Shown here: piece by piece, positions 44,597 through 52,436 of the stretch
Position numbering within the stretch: the first letter of the stretch is position 1
How the letters are laid out: each line of letters starts with the position of its first letter
Origin: an uncultured delta proteobacterium
GTDB lineage: Bacteria > Myxococcota_A > Polyangia > Polyangiales > Polyangiaceae
Direction: 5' to 3'
Length of the DNA stretch: 62,607 nt
NCBI GenBank assembly: GCA_903906315.1
Contig: CAIVJW010000256.1
Coordinates: forward strand, 1-62,607
The notes under the pieces: generated by a model
What the model was told of the DNA's origin: nothing
What the model saw: the letters and a program-made list of their open reading frames with translations, nothing else
The model's database searches: none
Program-made: the position numbers and the translations under genes

Positions 44597-44611
44597 CTAT
44601 GCCCCGCATAG
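44597..44611. repeat. Perfect 6-3-6 palindrome
   Basis: CTATGC-CCC-GCATAG lies 22 bases beyond the stop of the minus-strand mlaD gene, in a 253-base gap without genes. It is short for a terminator and could be an operator. The rest of this gap (44380-44632) shows no convincing gene. Confidence 0.35.
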
Positions 44612-44632
44612 GAGCGCGGCCGCATCCGCCTT

Positions 44633-45748
44633 TCAGGGCCCCACAACGCCGGGGGCTTCGGCAGGCTTCGGCACGGCCTTCTTCTCGTCCTGACGGATCG
44701 AGTACCGCACGAGGGCGCGCAGGACATCGTTGCGCTGCACGTTGCCGAGCACCGCCTTCATGTCCTCGTAGACCGAGGGGTCCACCAGCAGCGCGCCGAG
44801 CGTCCCCTTCCCCGCGCGGACATCTCGCACGATCGCGCGCACGTCGCCGGTGATCGCGGCCACGTTCGCGATGGCGAGCGAACCATCGCCCTTGCCCCCG
44901 TAGAGCAGATCGCGCGCGAGCCCGTTCCCCTCGCGCATTCCCTTCAGCGTCGCCGCGACCTCGCCCGCCGCCGCGCCCACCGCCTCGACCTCCTTCTGGG
45001 GGCCCGGCCCGTAAATCATCTCGTGCGCGAAGCCCGGACCACGCTTGACCCGCTCGACGCCACCGCGCACCTCCGCGAGCGTCGCAGCCAGCTCGCCGCT
45101 CGCGCGCTCGAGGTTCGCGATCGTGCGCGAGATGCGCTCCGACTCCCCCTTGTCGGTCAGAAGGAGGTGCGGGTAGCCGTCACCGTGCGCCACATAGCCC
45201 AGCACCGCGTTCAGCGCAGCGACCCCCTCGCGGAGGTCGTCCTGCAGCGTGTCGTCCGCGAGGCGCTCCGAGACGTGCTTGACGCTCTTCATGGCCGCCT
45301 CGGCGTCGTCGGCCATGCCCGCCACGCGCCCCATCATGTCGCTGGGCTCCTCCGCCTTGACCTCGCCGCCGGGAGCGACCGACTCTCCGCTGCCGCCCAT
45401 CGAGATCTCGACCATCTTGTCGCCGAGCAGCCCCTTGGTCGTGATCCGGGCGACCGAGTCCGCCTTGATGCGCCCAGCCTCCGTACGGACGATGTCGAGC
45501 CCGACGAAGATCGTCGCATCCCTAGGGTCCTTGCCGTAGCCGACGCCCTCGACGTGGCCGATGTCGATGCCGCCCATCCGGATCGGCGCGCCCGTCTTCA
45601 AGCCCTGAACGTCGCGGAATCGTGCCCTGAACACGACCGAGGAGCTAAAAAGCCTGCGCTCGTCGCCAATAAGGAATATCACCAAGCCCGAGAAAACAAT
45701 CCCGGCCAAGACGAAGATCCCCACCTTGAGGTCACGGACCACATTCAT
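44633..45748 (-). CDS. mlaD: MCE-domain lipid-transport protein MlaD-like
   Basis: A substrate-binding component of a lipid ABC transporter (Mla/MCE type). The 371-residue protein has one N-terminal membrane helix (VGIFVLAGIVFSGLVIFLIG, about 9-28), an MCE domain at about 38-120 (VQGLKTGAPIRMGGIDIGHV and ARITTKGLLGDKMVEIS), and a long helical C-terminal half that could form a periplasmic tunnel or coiled coil, as in longer MCE proteins. It lies 34 bases downstream of the ATPase gene mlaF. The permease (MlaE) is not encoded beside them. Confidence 0.9.
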   Translation of the reverse strand: MNVVRDLKVGIFVLAGIVFSGLVIFLIGDERRLFSSSVVFRARFRDVQGLKTGAPIRMGGIDIGHVEGVGYGKDPRDATIFVGLDIVRTEAGRIKADSVARITTKGLLGDKMVEISMGGSGESVAPGGEVKAEEPSDMMGRVAGMADDAEAAMKSVKHVSERLADDTLQDDLREGVAALNAVLGYVAHGDGYPHLLLTDKGESERISRTIANLERASGELAATLAEVRGGVERVKRGPGFAHEMIYGPGPQKEVEAVGAAAGEVAATLKGMREGNGLARDLLYGGKGDGSLAIANVAAITGDVRAIVRDVRAGKGTLGALLVDPSVYEDMKAVLGNVQRNDVLRALVRYSIRQDEKKAVPKPAEAPGVVGP

Positions 45749-45782
45749 CGGACGGCCATTGTGCGCGCTGCCGGGGCCGTCG

Positions 45783-46562
45783 TCACGCGCGGAGGAGGGT
45801 CTCGACGTCCTCGTTCACGGGTGCGGCGCCCACGATGAAGTCGTGCACGCGTGGATCCGTCGACGCGCGGAACTCGTCTGGCGTACCCGTCGCGATGATC
45901 TCCCCCCGGAAGACCATCGCGAGGCGGTCCGAGATCGAGAACGCGCTCTTCATGTCGTGCGTCACGACGATGCTGGTGACCTTCAACGCGGCCTTCAATC
46001 CCTTGATGAGGTGATTGATGCGCTCCGTGTTGACCGGGTCGAGCCCCGTCGTCGGCTCGTCGTAGAGCAGCACCTCGGGCTGCGTCGCGATGGCGCGCGC
46101 GAGGCCGACTCGCTTCTTCATTCCGCCCGAAAGGTCCGCAGGCCGCATGAGCTCGATGCCAGGCAGACCAACGAGCGAAAGCGCCCAGTCGACGCGCTCC
46201 GCGATCTGCTTCTCGGTCATCTTGTGGAGGTAGTGCTCGCGCAGCCCGTACGCGACGTTCTCACCGACCGAAACCGAGTCGAACAGCGCCGCGCCCTGGA
46301 ACAGCATCGCGATGCGCTGCCGCACGAGCTCGATCTGGCTCTCGGACATCGTCGTCACCTCCTGCCCGTGGAAGGTGATCGACCCCTTGTCTGCCTCGAG
46401 GAGCCGGATGAGGAGCTTCAGGAGGACGCTCTTGCCGACGCCCGACCCACCCATGATGGTGAGCGTCTCGCCGGAGTAGACGTCGAGGTCGAGCGCGCGA
46501 TAGACGACCTTCTGGCCGAAGGCCTTGTGGACGTCGCGAAAGCGGATCAGCGGCTCGACCAT
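45783..46562 (-). CDS. mlaF: ABC transporter ATPase MlaF-like
   Basis: ATPase of the lipid (Mla/MCE) ABC transporter, 259 residues. The Walker A is GGSGVGKS, the Q-loop FQGAALFDSVSVGENV, the signature LSGGMKKRVGLARAI, the Walker B VLLYDEPTTGLDP, and the H-loop VVTHDM. GAALFDSLTV-type wording after the Q-loop is typical of MlaF. The ATG at 46562 matches the family start. mlaD is immediately downstream. The gene lies 136 bases downstream of secF on the same strand, so it may have its own promoter. Confidence 0.93.
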   Translation of the reverse strand: MVEPLIRFRDVHKAFGQKVVYRALDLDVYSGETLTIMGGSGVGKSVLLKLLIRLLEADKGSITFHGQEVTTMSESQIELVRQRIAMLFQGAALFDSVSVGENVAYGLREHYLHKMTEKQIAERVDWALSLVGLPGIELMRPADLSGGMKKRVGLARAIATQPEVLLYDEPTTGLDPVNTERINHLIKGLKAALKVTSIVVTHDMKSAFSISDRLAMVFRGEIIATGTPDEFRASTDPRVHDFIVGAAPVNEDVETLLRA

Positions 46563-46698
46563 GGGGCCGCGAGCATACGCGCACCTCGGAGACGCCGCGA
46601 GCCCGCGCGCCGGGATGGGCAGGCGGGCTCGTCGGGGAGCGGAACGCGAACGTCGAAGGGAAGCCGCGCGTGAGGCCACATGCGGCCTCGGCGAGACG

Positions 46699-47940
46699 TC
46701 ACACCACAGCGTCAGCGCGCTTCGTCGCGCGGGTGCGGGAGATCTTCTTCTTCGTCACGACGGTCGCACCGAAGAACCTTCGGTCGATCCACTCCGTCAG
46801 GGGGGCGGCGACATAGATCGACGAGTACGTTCCCACGACGATGCCAACGAGCAGCGCGAACGCGAAGTCCTTTAGGACGCCGGTGCCCCAGAAGAGGAAC
46901 ATCAGCATAGACAGCGCCGTCACCCCGGAGGTGATGATCGTCCGGCCGAGCATCTCGGAGATGCTCTGGTTGATCACGGCGGCGAACGAGAGGTTCCTGT
47001 GCTTGCCGAGGTTCTCGCGGATGCGGTCGTACACGACGACGGTGTCCGTGATCGAGTAGCCGACGATGGTCAGCATGGCAGCGACCGTCGACAGGGTGAT
47101 TTCGCGGCGCGTGATGATCATTGCGCCGAGCGCGATGCCCACGTCGTGCACGAGCGCGACGATGCCGCCGGGCGCGAACCGCATGTCGAAGCGGAACGCG
47201 ATGTAGGCCATGATGAACACGATCGCGATCGCGATGCTCTTGATGGCCGCGTCCCGGAGCTGGGCGCCCGCCTTCGGGCCGATCCACTCCACCCGTAGCG
47301 CCTGCTCGGGCACCTTGTCCGCGCCGAGCGCATCCCGGAGGCCGTCCATGAGCTGGTCGCCCTTGGACTTGAGGTAGAACTCGACCTTGTGGTCGCGCTC
47401 GCTGACGACGGCCGGATTCGTCCCGCCAGCGCGGAGCTGAATGCCCTCGACTCCGGCGAGTTGCTGTCGGACCGCGGAAAGCTCGGGCGCAGCGTCGTAG
47501 CGGACGGAGATCTTGTCACCGCCCGGGCTGAACTTGACCTCGCTCGCGCGCACGGTGACCGGGCAGCGCGCCTCGTCCACCTTCTCGCCCTCGCCGGTGA
47601 GGCACAGGCGCTCGCGGATCTTCCCCTTCTGCGCGTCGGAGAGAACGGTCACCTCCTGAACGCGGATGAGGAAGCGATTCGGGTTCGCCGGGTCGGCGAC
47701 CGAGACCACGTCGGGAGAGGCGAACCCCTCCTTCTCGACGGCTGCGCGCACATCGGCCGAGGTGACCGGCGCGCGAAAGGCAACCTCGATCTCGGTCCCA
47801 CCCTTGAAATCCGTGCCGAGCTTGGGCCCGGGGTACACGAACGAGGCGACCGAAAGGAGCAGCACGATGAGGCTTACGCCGATGAAGTACCAGCGGTACC
47901 CCATGAAGTCGAACTGACGACCAGGCTTGATGAATTCCAT
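46699..47940 (-). CDS. secF: Protein translocase subunit SecF
   Basis: Inner-membrane subunit that, with SecD, uses the proton gradient to finish export of proteins through SecYEG (413 residues). Six membrane helices are visible. The first is followed by LGTDFKGGTEIEV, the start of the periplasmic domain, which is larger than in E. coli (about 170 residues). The helix-4 motif ITDTVVVYDRIREN and the late GRTIITSGVTAL are diagnostic. It is 10 bases downstream of secD, and the order yajC-secD-secF is the classic operon. Confidence 0.95.
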   Translation of the reverse strand: MEFIKPGRQFDFMGYRWYFIGVSLIVLLLSVASFVYPGPKLGTDFKGGTEIEVAFRAPVTSADVRAAVEKEGFASPDVVSVADPANPNRFLIRVQEVTVLSDAQKGKIRERLCLTGEGEKVDEARCPVTVRASEVKFSPGGDKISVRYDAAPELSAVRQQLAGVEGIQLRAGGTNPAVVSERDHKVEFYLKSKGDQLMDGLRDALGADKVPEQALRVEWIGPKAGAQLRDAAIKSIAIAIVFIMAYIAFRFDMRFAPGGIVALVHDVGIALGAMIITRREITLSTVAAMLTIVGYSITDTVVVYDRIRENLGKHRNLSFAAVINQSISEMLGRTIITSGVTALSMLMFLFWGTGVLKDFAFALLVGIVVGTYSSIYVAAPLTEWIDRRFFGATVVTKKKISRTRATKRADAVV

Positions 47941-47950
47941 GGGATGAGCC

Positions 47951-50104
47951 TCAGCCGAGGTAGAGCTTCTTGACCTTCCGGGCGCGCACCGCGTAGTCGA
48001 ACATCAGTCGCGTGCACACGACGCCGGTGAAGAGGCTCACCGCGATGCCGACGATGAGCGTGACGGCGAAGCCCTTGATGGGGCCCGAGCCGTACTGCGC
48101 GAGGATGAGGCCCGAAATGAGCGTGGTGACGTGCCCGTCGAGGATGGCGCTGAAGGCCTTGTCGTAGCCGACGTCGACCGCTGCGCGCGGGCTCTTGCCC
48201 TGCCGCAGCTCCTCGCGGATGCGCTCGTTGATCAGCACGTTGGCGTCGACCGCGATGCCGATCGTCAGGGTCAGGCCGGCAATGCCGGGCAGCGTCATTG
48301 ACGCGCCGAACATCGCGAGGACTGCGACCTGAAGGATGAGGTTGAAGATGACGGCGACGTTCGCGATCATGCCGGCGCGGGAGTAGTACGTGACCATGAA
48401 GAGGAGCACGAGCACCGCACCGGAGATGGCGCCCTTCGCACCCTGAGCGATGGCGTCCTTGCCCAGCGAGGGACCGATGCGTTGCTCGTTCGAGGGCGAA
48501 ATCGGCGCGGGAAGAGCGCCCGAACGCAGCACCAGCTCGAGCTTCTTGGCGTCCTGCAGCTGCTGTTCGACGTTGGCCGAGCCCATCGAGATCTGGGCGT
48601 GGCCGCCGCCGATCTTGGTCTGAATCACGGGCGCGCTCTCGACCTTGCTGTCGAGAATGATCGCGAAGCGGCGCTTCACGTTCGCGCCGGTGATCTCCTC
48701 GAATCGGTCGCCACCGAGAGGCGTCAGCTCCATCGCGACGTGCCAGCCGCCGAGGCCGCGCTCGCTCTGGTCCGGCTGCGCCGTCGCGTCCCGGACCATG
48801 TCGCCGGTCACCTCGGCCTTGCTCTTGAGGTAGTAGGACCGCCAGCCGATCTCCTCGATCGAGTCCTTCTCCTCGTTGTAGTCGTACACCTTGCCGTAGC
48901 CGACCTCACGGTCGTCCGGCACCTGGAGCGTACCGACCCAGTCTTTGAGGCGCTTCAGCGCGTCCCGCATGTCCTCGTGCTCGCCACGGATCATGCGGGC
49001 AAAGTGGTTCGGCTTGGTCTTGCTCGGGCCGACCGGGGCGTTCTCGATCGAGAACGTGAGCCCCTTGGGGAGGTCGTCTTCCTTGGCCGATCGCGCGACC
49101 CCGTCGAAGAAATCGACGTCGTCGTCGACCATCTTGAATTCGAGGCGCGCCGTCTGGCTGATGATGTCGCGGATCTCCGCGAACGCCTTCTCGTCGTCGC
49201 CGGGAACCTCGATGACGATGTCCTCGTCGCGCACCGTGACACCGGCCTCCTTGAGGCCGAGGCCGTCGATGCGGCGTAGGACCGTCTCCTTCGCCTGCGT
49301 CACGGCCCGCTCGCGGATCGAGCTCTCGACCTCGCTCTTGATGTGGAACGTGGCCTTCTTGCGGTCGGCGGATCGCTGGAGCGACATTTCGCCGAGGAAG
49401 CGCTTCAGGAAGGCCTCATCGATCTTCGCCGCGTCGGCAGGGTCGTTGAACGTGACGCTCAGCGTGCCGGCCTGTTCGCGGGACTTCTCGATGCGGAGCT
49501 TCGGCTGGAGCTTCTGCATCTCCTCCACCGTCGCGGGCTTGTCACCCTGGTGGAAGCCGAACGCCGTAGCGAGGGCCGCGCGGAGCTCGTCGTAGTATCG
49601 ATCCCGCTTGTCCTTGATGGCCTCGTCGACGTCGACCGTGTAGACGAGCCGGAGGCCGCCCTTTAGGTCGAGGCCGCGGACGAGTCGGAACGGAATGTTC
49701 GACAGGACGTAGCGCTGGAGGCCAAGGTCGCCGTGGCGCGCCTTGGTCTCGAGGGCGCTCTTGTCCTCGCTCGACATCGGGCCATCCTCGACCCGCCCGT
49801 ACCGCTCGTCGTGGTACGTCGGGTAGATGCAGAGGCCCGCGCCGAGCGCGAGGAACAGGACGAAACCCGTCTTCACGCGCCAGGCCATGTCGATCGTGGA
49901 CAGCGCGCAGAACAGTGCCCACGGTACCGCGAGGCCGAGCATCGCGAGCGCCCAGAAGACGCTGTAGTGCGCGGCGACCGCGGCAGAGCCCGCGAGGATG
50001 GCCGAGGCGATGAACACGCCGCGGCGCGGTCGGCTCAGCCATGCGGCGAGCAGACAAAGACCGGCGGCGCCGGCAAAACCATACTGGAGAAAATCGTGGA
50101 GCAT
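47951..50104 (-). CDS. secD: Protein translocase subunit SecD
   Basis: Partner of SecF in preprotein export, 717 residues. Three short hydrophobic helices precede the periplasmic domains, one more than the usual single helix of E. coli SecD. The P1 domain starts after LVRGLDLKGGLRLVYTVDV. The membrane core carries GIAVDANVLINERIREELR, the proton-relay signature, and DKAFSAILDGHVTTLISGLIL. The overall length is normal to slightly long. It lies 54 bases downstream of yajC. Confidence 0.95.
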   Translation of the reverse strand: MLHDFLQYGFAGAAGLCLLAAWLSRPRRGVFIASAILAGSAAVAAHYSVFWALAMLGLAVPWALFCALSTIDMAWRVKTGFVLFLALGAGLCIYPTYHDERYGRVEDGPMSSEDKSALETKARHGDLGLQRYVLSNIPFRLVRGLDLKGGLRLVYTVDVDEAIKDKRDRYYDELRAALATAFGFHQGDKPATVEEMQKLQPKLRIEKSREQAGTLSVTFNDPADAAKIDEAFLKRFLGEMSLQRSADRKKATFHIKSEVESSIRERAVTQAKETVLRRIDGLGLKEAGVTVRDEDIVIEVPGDDEKAFAEIRDIISQTARLEFKMVDDDVDFFDGVARSAKEDDLPKGLTFSIENAPVGPSKTKPNHFARMIRGEHEDMRDALKRLKDWVGTLQVPDDREVGYGKVYDYNEEKDSIEEIGWRSYYLKSKAEVTGDMVRDATAQPDQSERGLGGWHVAMELTPLGGDRFEEITGANVKRRFAIILDSKVESAPVIQTKIGGGHAQISMGSANVEQQLQDAKKLELVLRSGALPAPISPSNEQRIGPSLGKDAIAQGAKGAISGAVLVLLFMVTYYSRAGMIANVAVIFNLILQVAVLAMFGASMTLPGIAGLTLTIGIAVDANVLINERIREELRQGKSPRAAVDVGYDKAFSAILDGHVTTLISGLILAQYGSGPIKGFAVTLIVGIAVSLFTGVVCTRLMFDYAVRARKVKKLYLG

Positions 50105-50158
50105 TGGGAGGTGGGCCCTATCGGCCGACGCGCGCGGGTTCTACCCGAACGACGGGCG

Positions 50159-50611
50159 CTACGCCTTCTTTTCCTGAGCCTTGTCCTTGGCCGGCTCCTT
50201 CGCCGGCTCCTTGGCCTTGGGGTCACTCGATTCGGGCTTCGCTTCGCCCGCATCGAGGCCCTGGATCGCGCTCTTCAACACCTGCACGTTGACGCCGGGC
50301 GCGAGCTCGATCTTCGCGCGCGTGCTGCCGATTTCGACGATCTTGCCGACGAACCCGGACTGCAGGATGACGCGGTCACCCGCCTTGAGCCCCTTCTCGA
50401 CCTGCTTCTGCTTCCGAGACTGGCTCCAGAGCAAGAAGAAGAAGACGAGGGGCAGCAGCAGAAACAGCATCTGCGACATGCCGCCGCCAGCGGGACCACC
50501 GCCGGACGCATCGGGCGCAGGCGGAGCCTGCCCCTGCACGGGCTGCGTCGCTGCCGGCGCGCCTTCGCGCCCGGGGATCTGGGACGGCTGAAACGAAAAC
50601 GAGGTGGTCAC
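50159..50611 (-). CDS. yajC: Preprotein translocase accessory subunit YajC
   Basis: Small single-helix membrane protein that co-purifies with SecDF (150 residues). A GTG start at 50611 is preceded by GGAG. A 45-residue Pro/Ala/Gly-rich N-terminal extension comes before the membrane helix (QMLFLLLPLVFFFLLWSQSR), then the conserved soluble part LKAGDRVILQSGFVGKIVEI, and a Lys/Glu-rich tail. The position at the head of the secDF operon and the motif order make the call secure even though the extension is unusual. Confidence 0.92.
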   Translation of the reverse strand: MTTSFSFQPSQIPGREGAPAATQPVQGQAPPAPDASGGGPAGGGMSQMLFLLLPLVFFFLLWSQSRKQKQVEKGLKAGDRVILQSGFVGKIVEIGSTRAKIELAPGVNVQVLKSAIQGLDAGEAKPESSDPKAKEPAKEPAKDKAQEKKA

Positions 50612-50821
50612 GGGAGATCTCCGGGCGGGCGGGGGCGCAGGCAGGATTCACCGAGCGCCCCCCTGGGGAGGCAGGGCCTCGGGCTCGGTGCCCTGCGCAC
50701 CCCAGAGCGCAGGCCGAAGCGGGCCTCATAGTCGCTATCGCTTTGCTCTGCAAGGCAGCGCACGGGGCGCGACGCGAGATGAGCGCGGCGCGTGAGCGGC
50801 GACACGAGGCGACGGCCGCGC

Positions 50822-51925
50822 TCAACCGAAATCGCTGCCGAACACGACGAGCCGTCGAGCACGCTCCCCCGTGCCGATCTCGGCGAGCGCGGCATGCACA
50901 TCGCGCTCGCGGACCGAGCCCTCGACGGTCGCGAACGCGGCCGACACGATCGGGGGCACACGTCCGACGCCGGGAACTCCGGGCGCCCACGTGAGGGCAT
51001 CGGCGAACGCAGCCTTCAGCCCGACGGCGGCCGGGCCGCAGGGCGAGAGGGCGAGGTCGAGCGGCTCGACGCAGACGATGGCCCGTGCCCTCGCCGTCGC
51101 CTTCACCAGCTCGGCGCCAAGGAACGGGCGCAGCGATCGAATGCCGACGACCCCGACCCGCTTGCCCTCGGCGCGGAGCGCGCGCGCGGCGTCGCGCGCA
51201 GCAGGGAACGCGCTTCCGAGCGCCACCACGATCTCGTCTGCGTCGACGGTCTCGTAGCGCTCGATCGGCGTGAGCGGGCGTCCCACCAGCTCGCCGAGCT
51301 CGCGGAGCGCGCCGGCCAGCGCGAACGGGACCCGAGCGGCGAACGCTCGCTCGGCGCGCTTGCGAAGGACGCCCGCCTCGTCGCCCGGCTGCGCCCCAGC
51401 CGGGGGCGGCGCGCCAAGGAAGCGAGCCAGAAGCGAAGCCGGGGGCACATCGACGGGCGCGACCGCGCCTCGGGGGGCGTCCAGCACGTGAACGAACGGA
51501 GTTTCGCTGTCCTCGGCGGCGCGCCTCAGCGCGACCGCGAGGTCGACGGCGTCCTGGTCGGACCAGGAGACGATCACGCCCACGCCGACCTCGAGCAGCG
51601 GCCCAAGCTCGTCCCGCCCCGTCGAGAGCTCGCCTGGCGCGCCGGCAGGCGGAAGGATGTGCACGACGACGCGAGCGCGCGCCGACGCCGCCTCGGCGAG
51701 CCCCGGCAGCGCGTCGAGCACCTCCGCTGCCGCCAGCACCGCCGTGGCGCGCCTTCCCCCCAAAGCGCGAACCGTCGCGGCCCGGACAGCGGCGAGCGCC
51801 CCGCCCATCCGCTCCACGCCGTCACCAAGGGCGGCAGCGGCGGTGTCGCTGCCTAGGACCATGGCCCCCGCCGCAGCTTCCACGTGAACCAGAGCGCGCG
51901 CGCCGTCGAACCCTGCGTTCGTCAT
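50822..51925 (-). CDS. Degenerate 2-oxoacid:ferredoxin oxidoreductase alpha-like protein
   Basis: A 367-residue soluble protein. Its C-terminal half resembles domain II/III of pyruvate:ferredoxin oxidoreductase (PFOR/PorA): DEIVVALGSAFPAARDAARA, EGKRVGVVGIRSLRPF, then AIVCVEPLDLAL. The N-terminal half has the outline of the pyrimidine-binding domain but lacks the family's YPITPSS start. No TPP-binding, iron-sulfur or gamma-subunit gene is next to it. It may be an inactive or repurposed relative, or need subunits from elsewhere. A 210-base gap without genes separates it from yajC. The upstream gap holds only a tRNA. Confidence 0.6.
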   Translation of the reverse strand: MTNAGFDGARALVHVEAAAGAMVLGSDTAAAALGDGVERMGGALAAVRAATVRALGGRRATAVLAAAEVLDALPGLAEAASARARVVVHILPPAGAPGELSTGRDELGPLLEVGVGVIVSWSDQDAVDLAVALRRAAEDSETPFVHVLDAPRGAVAPVDVPPASLLARFLGAPPPAGAQPGDEAGVLRKRAERAFAARVPFALAGALRELGELVGRPLTPIERYETVDADEIVVALGSAFPAARDAARALRAEGKRVGVVGIRSLRPFLGAELVKATARARAIVCVEPLDLALSPCGPAAVGLKAAFADALTWAPGVPGVGRVPPIVSAAFATVEGSVRERDVHAALAEIGTGERARRLVVFGSDFG

Positions 51926-52044
51926 CGCTCAGGTGGTGCCGCGACCCGGCGACCGGGTCAAGAGCGTCGCGCCCACGAGGGGCTCGGACCTCCCCAGGCG
52001 GCGCCTTGCCGCGCCACGAAACGACGGCGCGCGAGAAAAGGTCG

Positions 52045-52073
52045 TTGACAGAACGCGCTGCGCTTGGTACCCA
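52045..52073 (+). promoter_or_regulatory. Possible promoter of tRNA-Val(GAC)
   Basis: A perfect -35 TTGACA (52045-52050) and, 17 bases on, a poor -10 TACCCA (52068-52073) lie about 43 bases upstream of the tRNA. Only the -35 is convincing. Confidence 0.35.
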
Positions 52074-52115
52074 GCGACCCTTGACTTCGCGAGTCACTCC
52101 GGTGGCCGCGAGGGC

Positions 52116-52187
<72 letters not shown>

Positions 52188-52202
52188 CAATTTATGGTGT
52201 AG

Positions 52203-52220
52203 GGGGCCGCCCGCGGCCCC
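52203..52220 (+). terminator. Hairpin after tRNA-Val(GAC)
   Basis: GGGGCCGC pairs with GCGGCCCC around a 2-base loop 16 bases downstream of the tRNA. The loop is tight and no T-tract follows. It is the likely 3' end of the tRNA transcript. Confidence 0.45.
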
Positions 52221-52436
52221 TCACTCCGCGCTCGGGGGGCCGGCGCGGTGTCACGCGGGGTCGAGCTTTCGACGGCGGGGTCGAGTGCGGCCTCGAGTCC
52301 AGTCACGACGGGGCCGAGCGCGGCCCCGAGCCCCCGGCCAGGCGCCCGCGTCGCGTGCGCTCGTGGTCGGGGCGGACGACGGCGGGACGCGCTTTGACGT
52401 TGCGCCCGCCCTGCGGAAGCGAAACGCTGAACGCCG

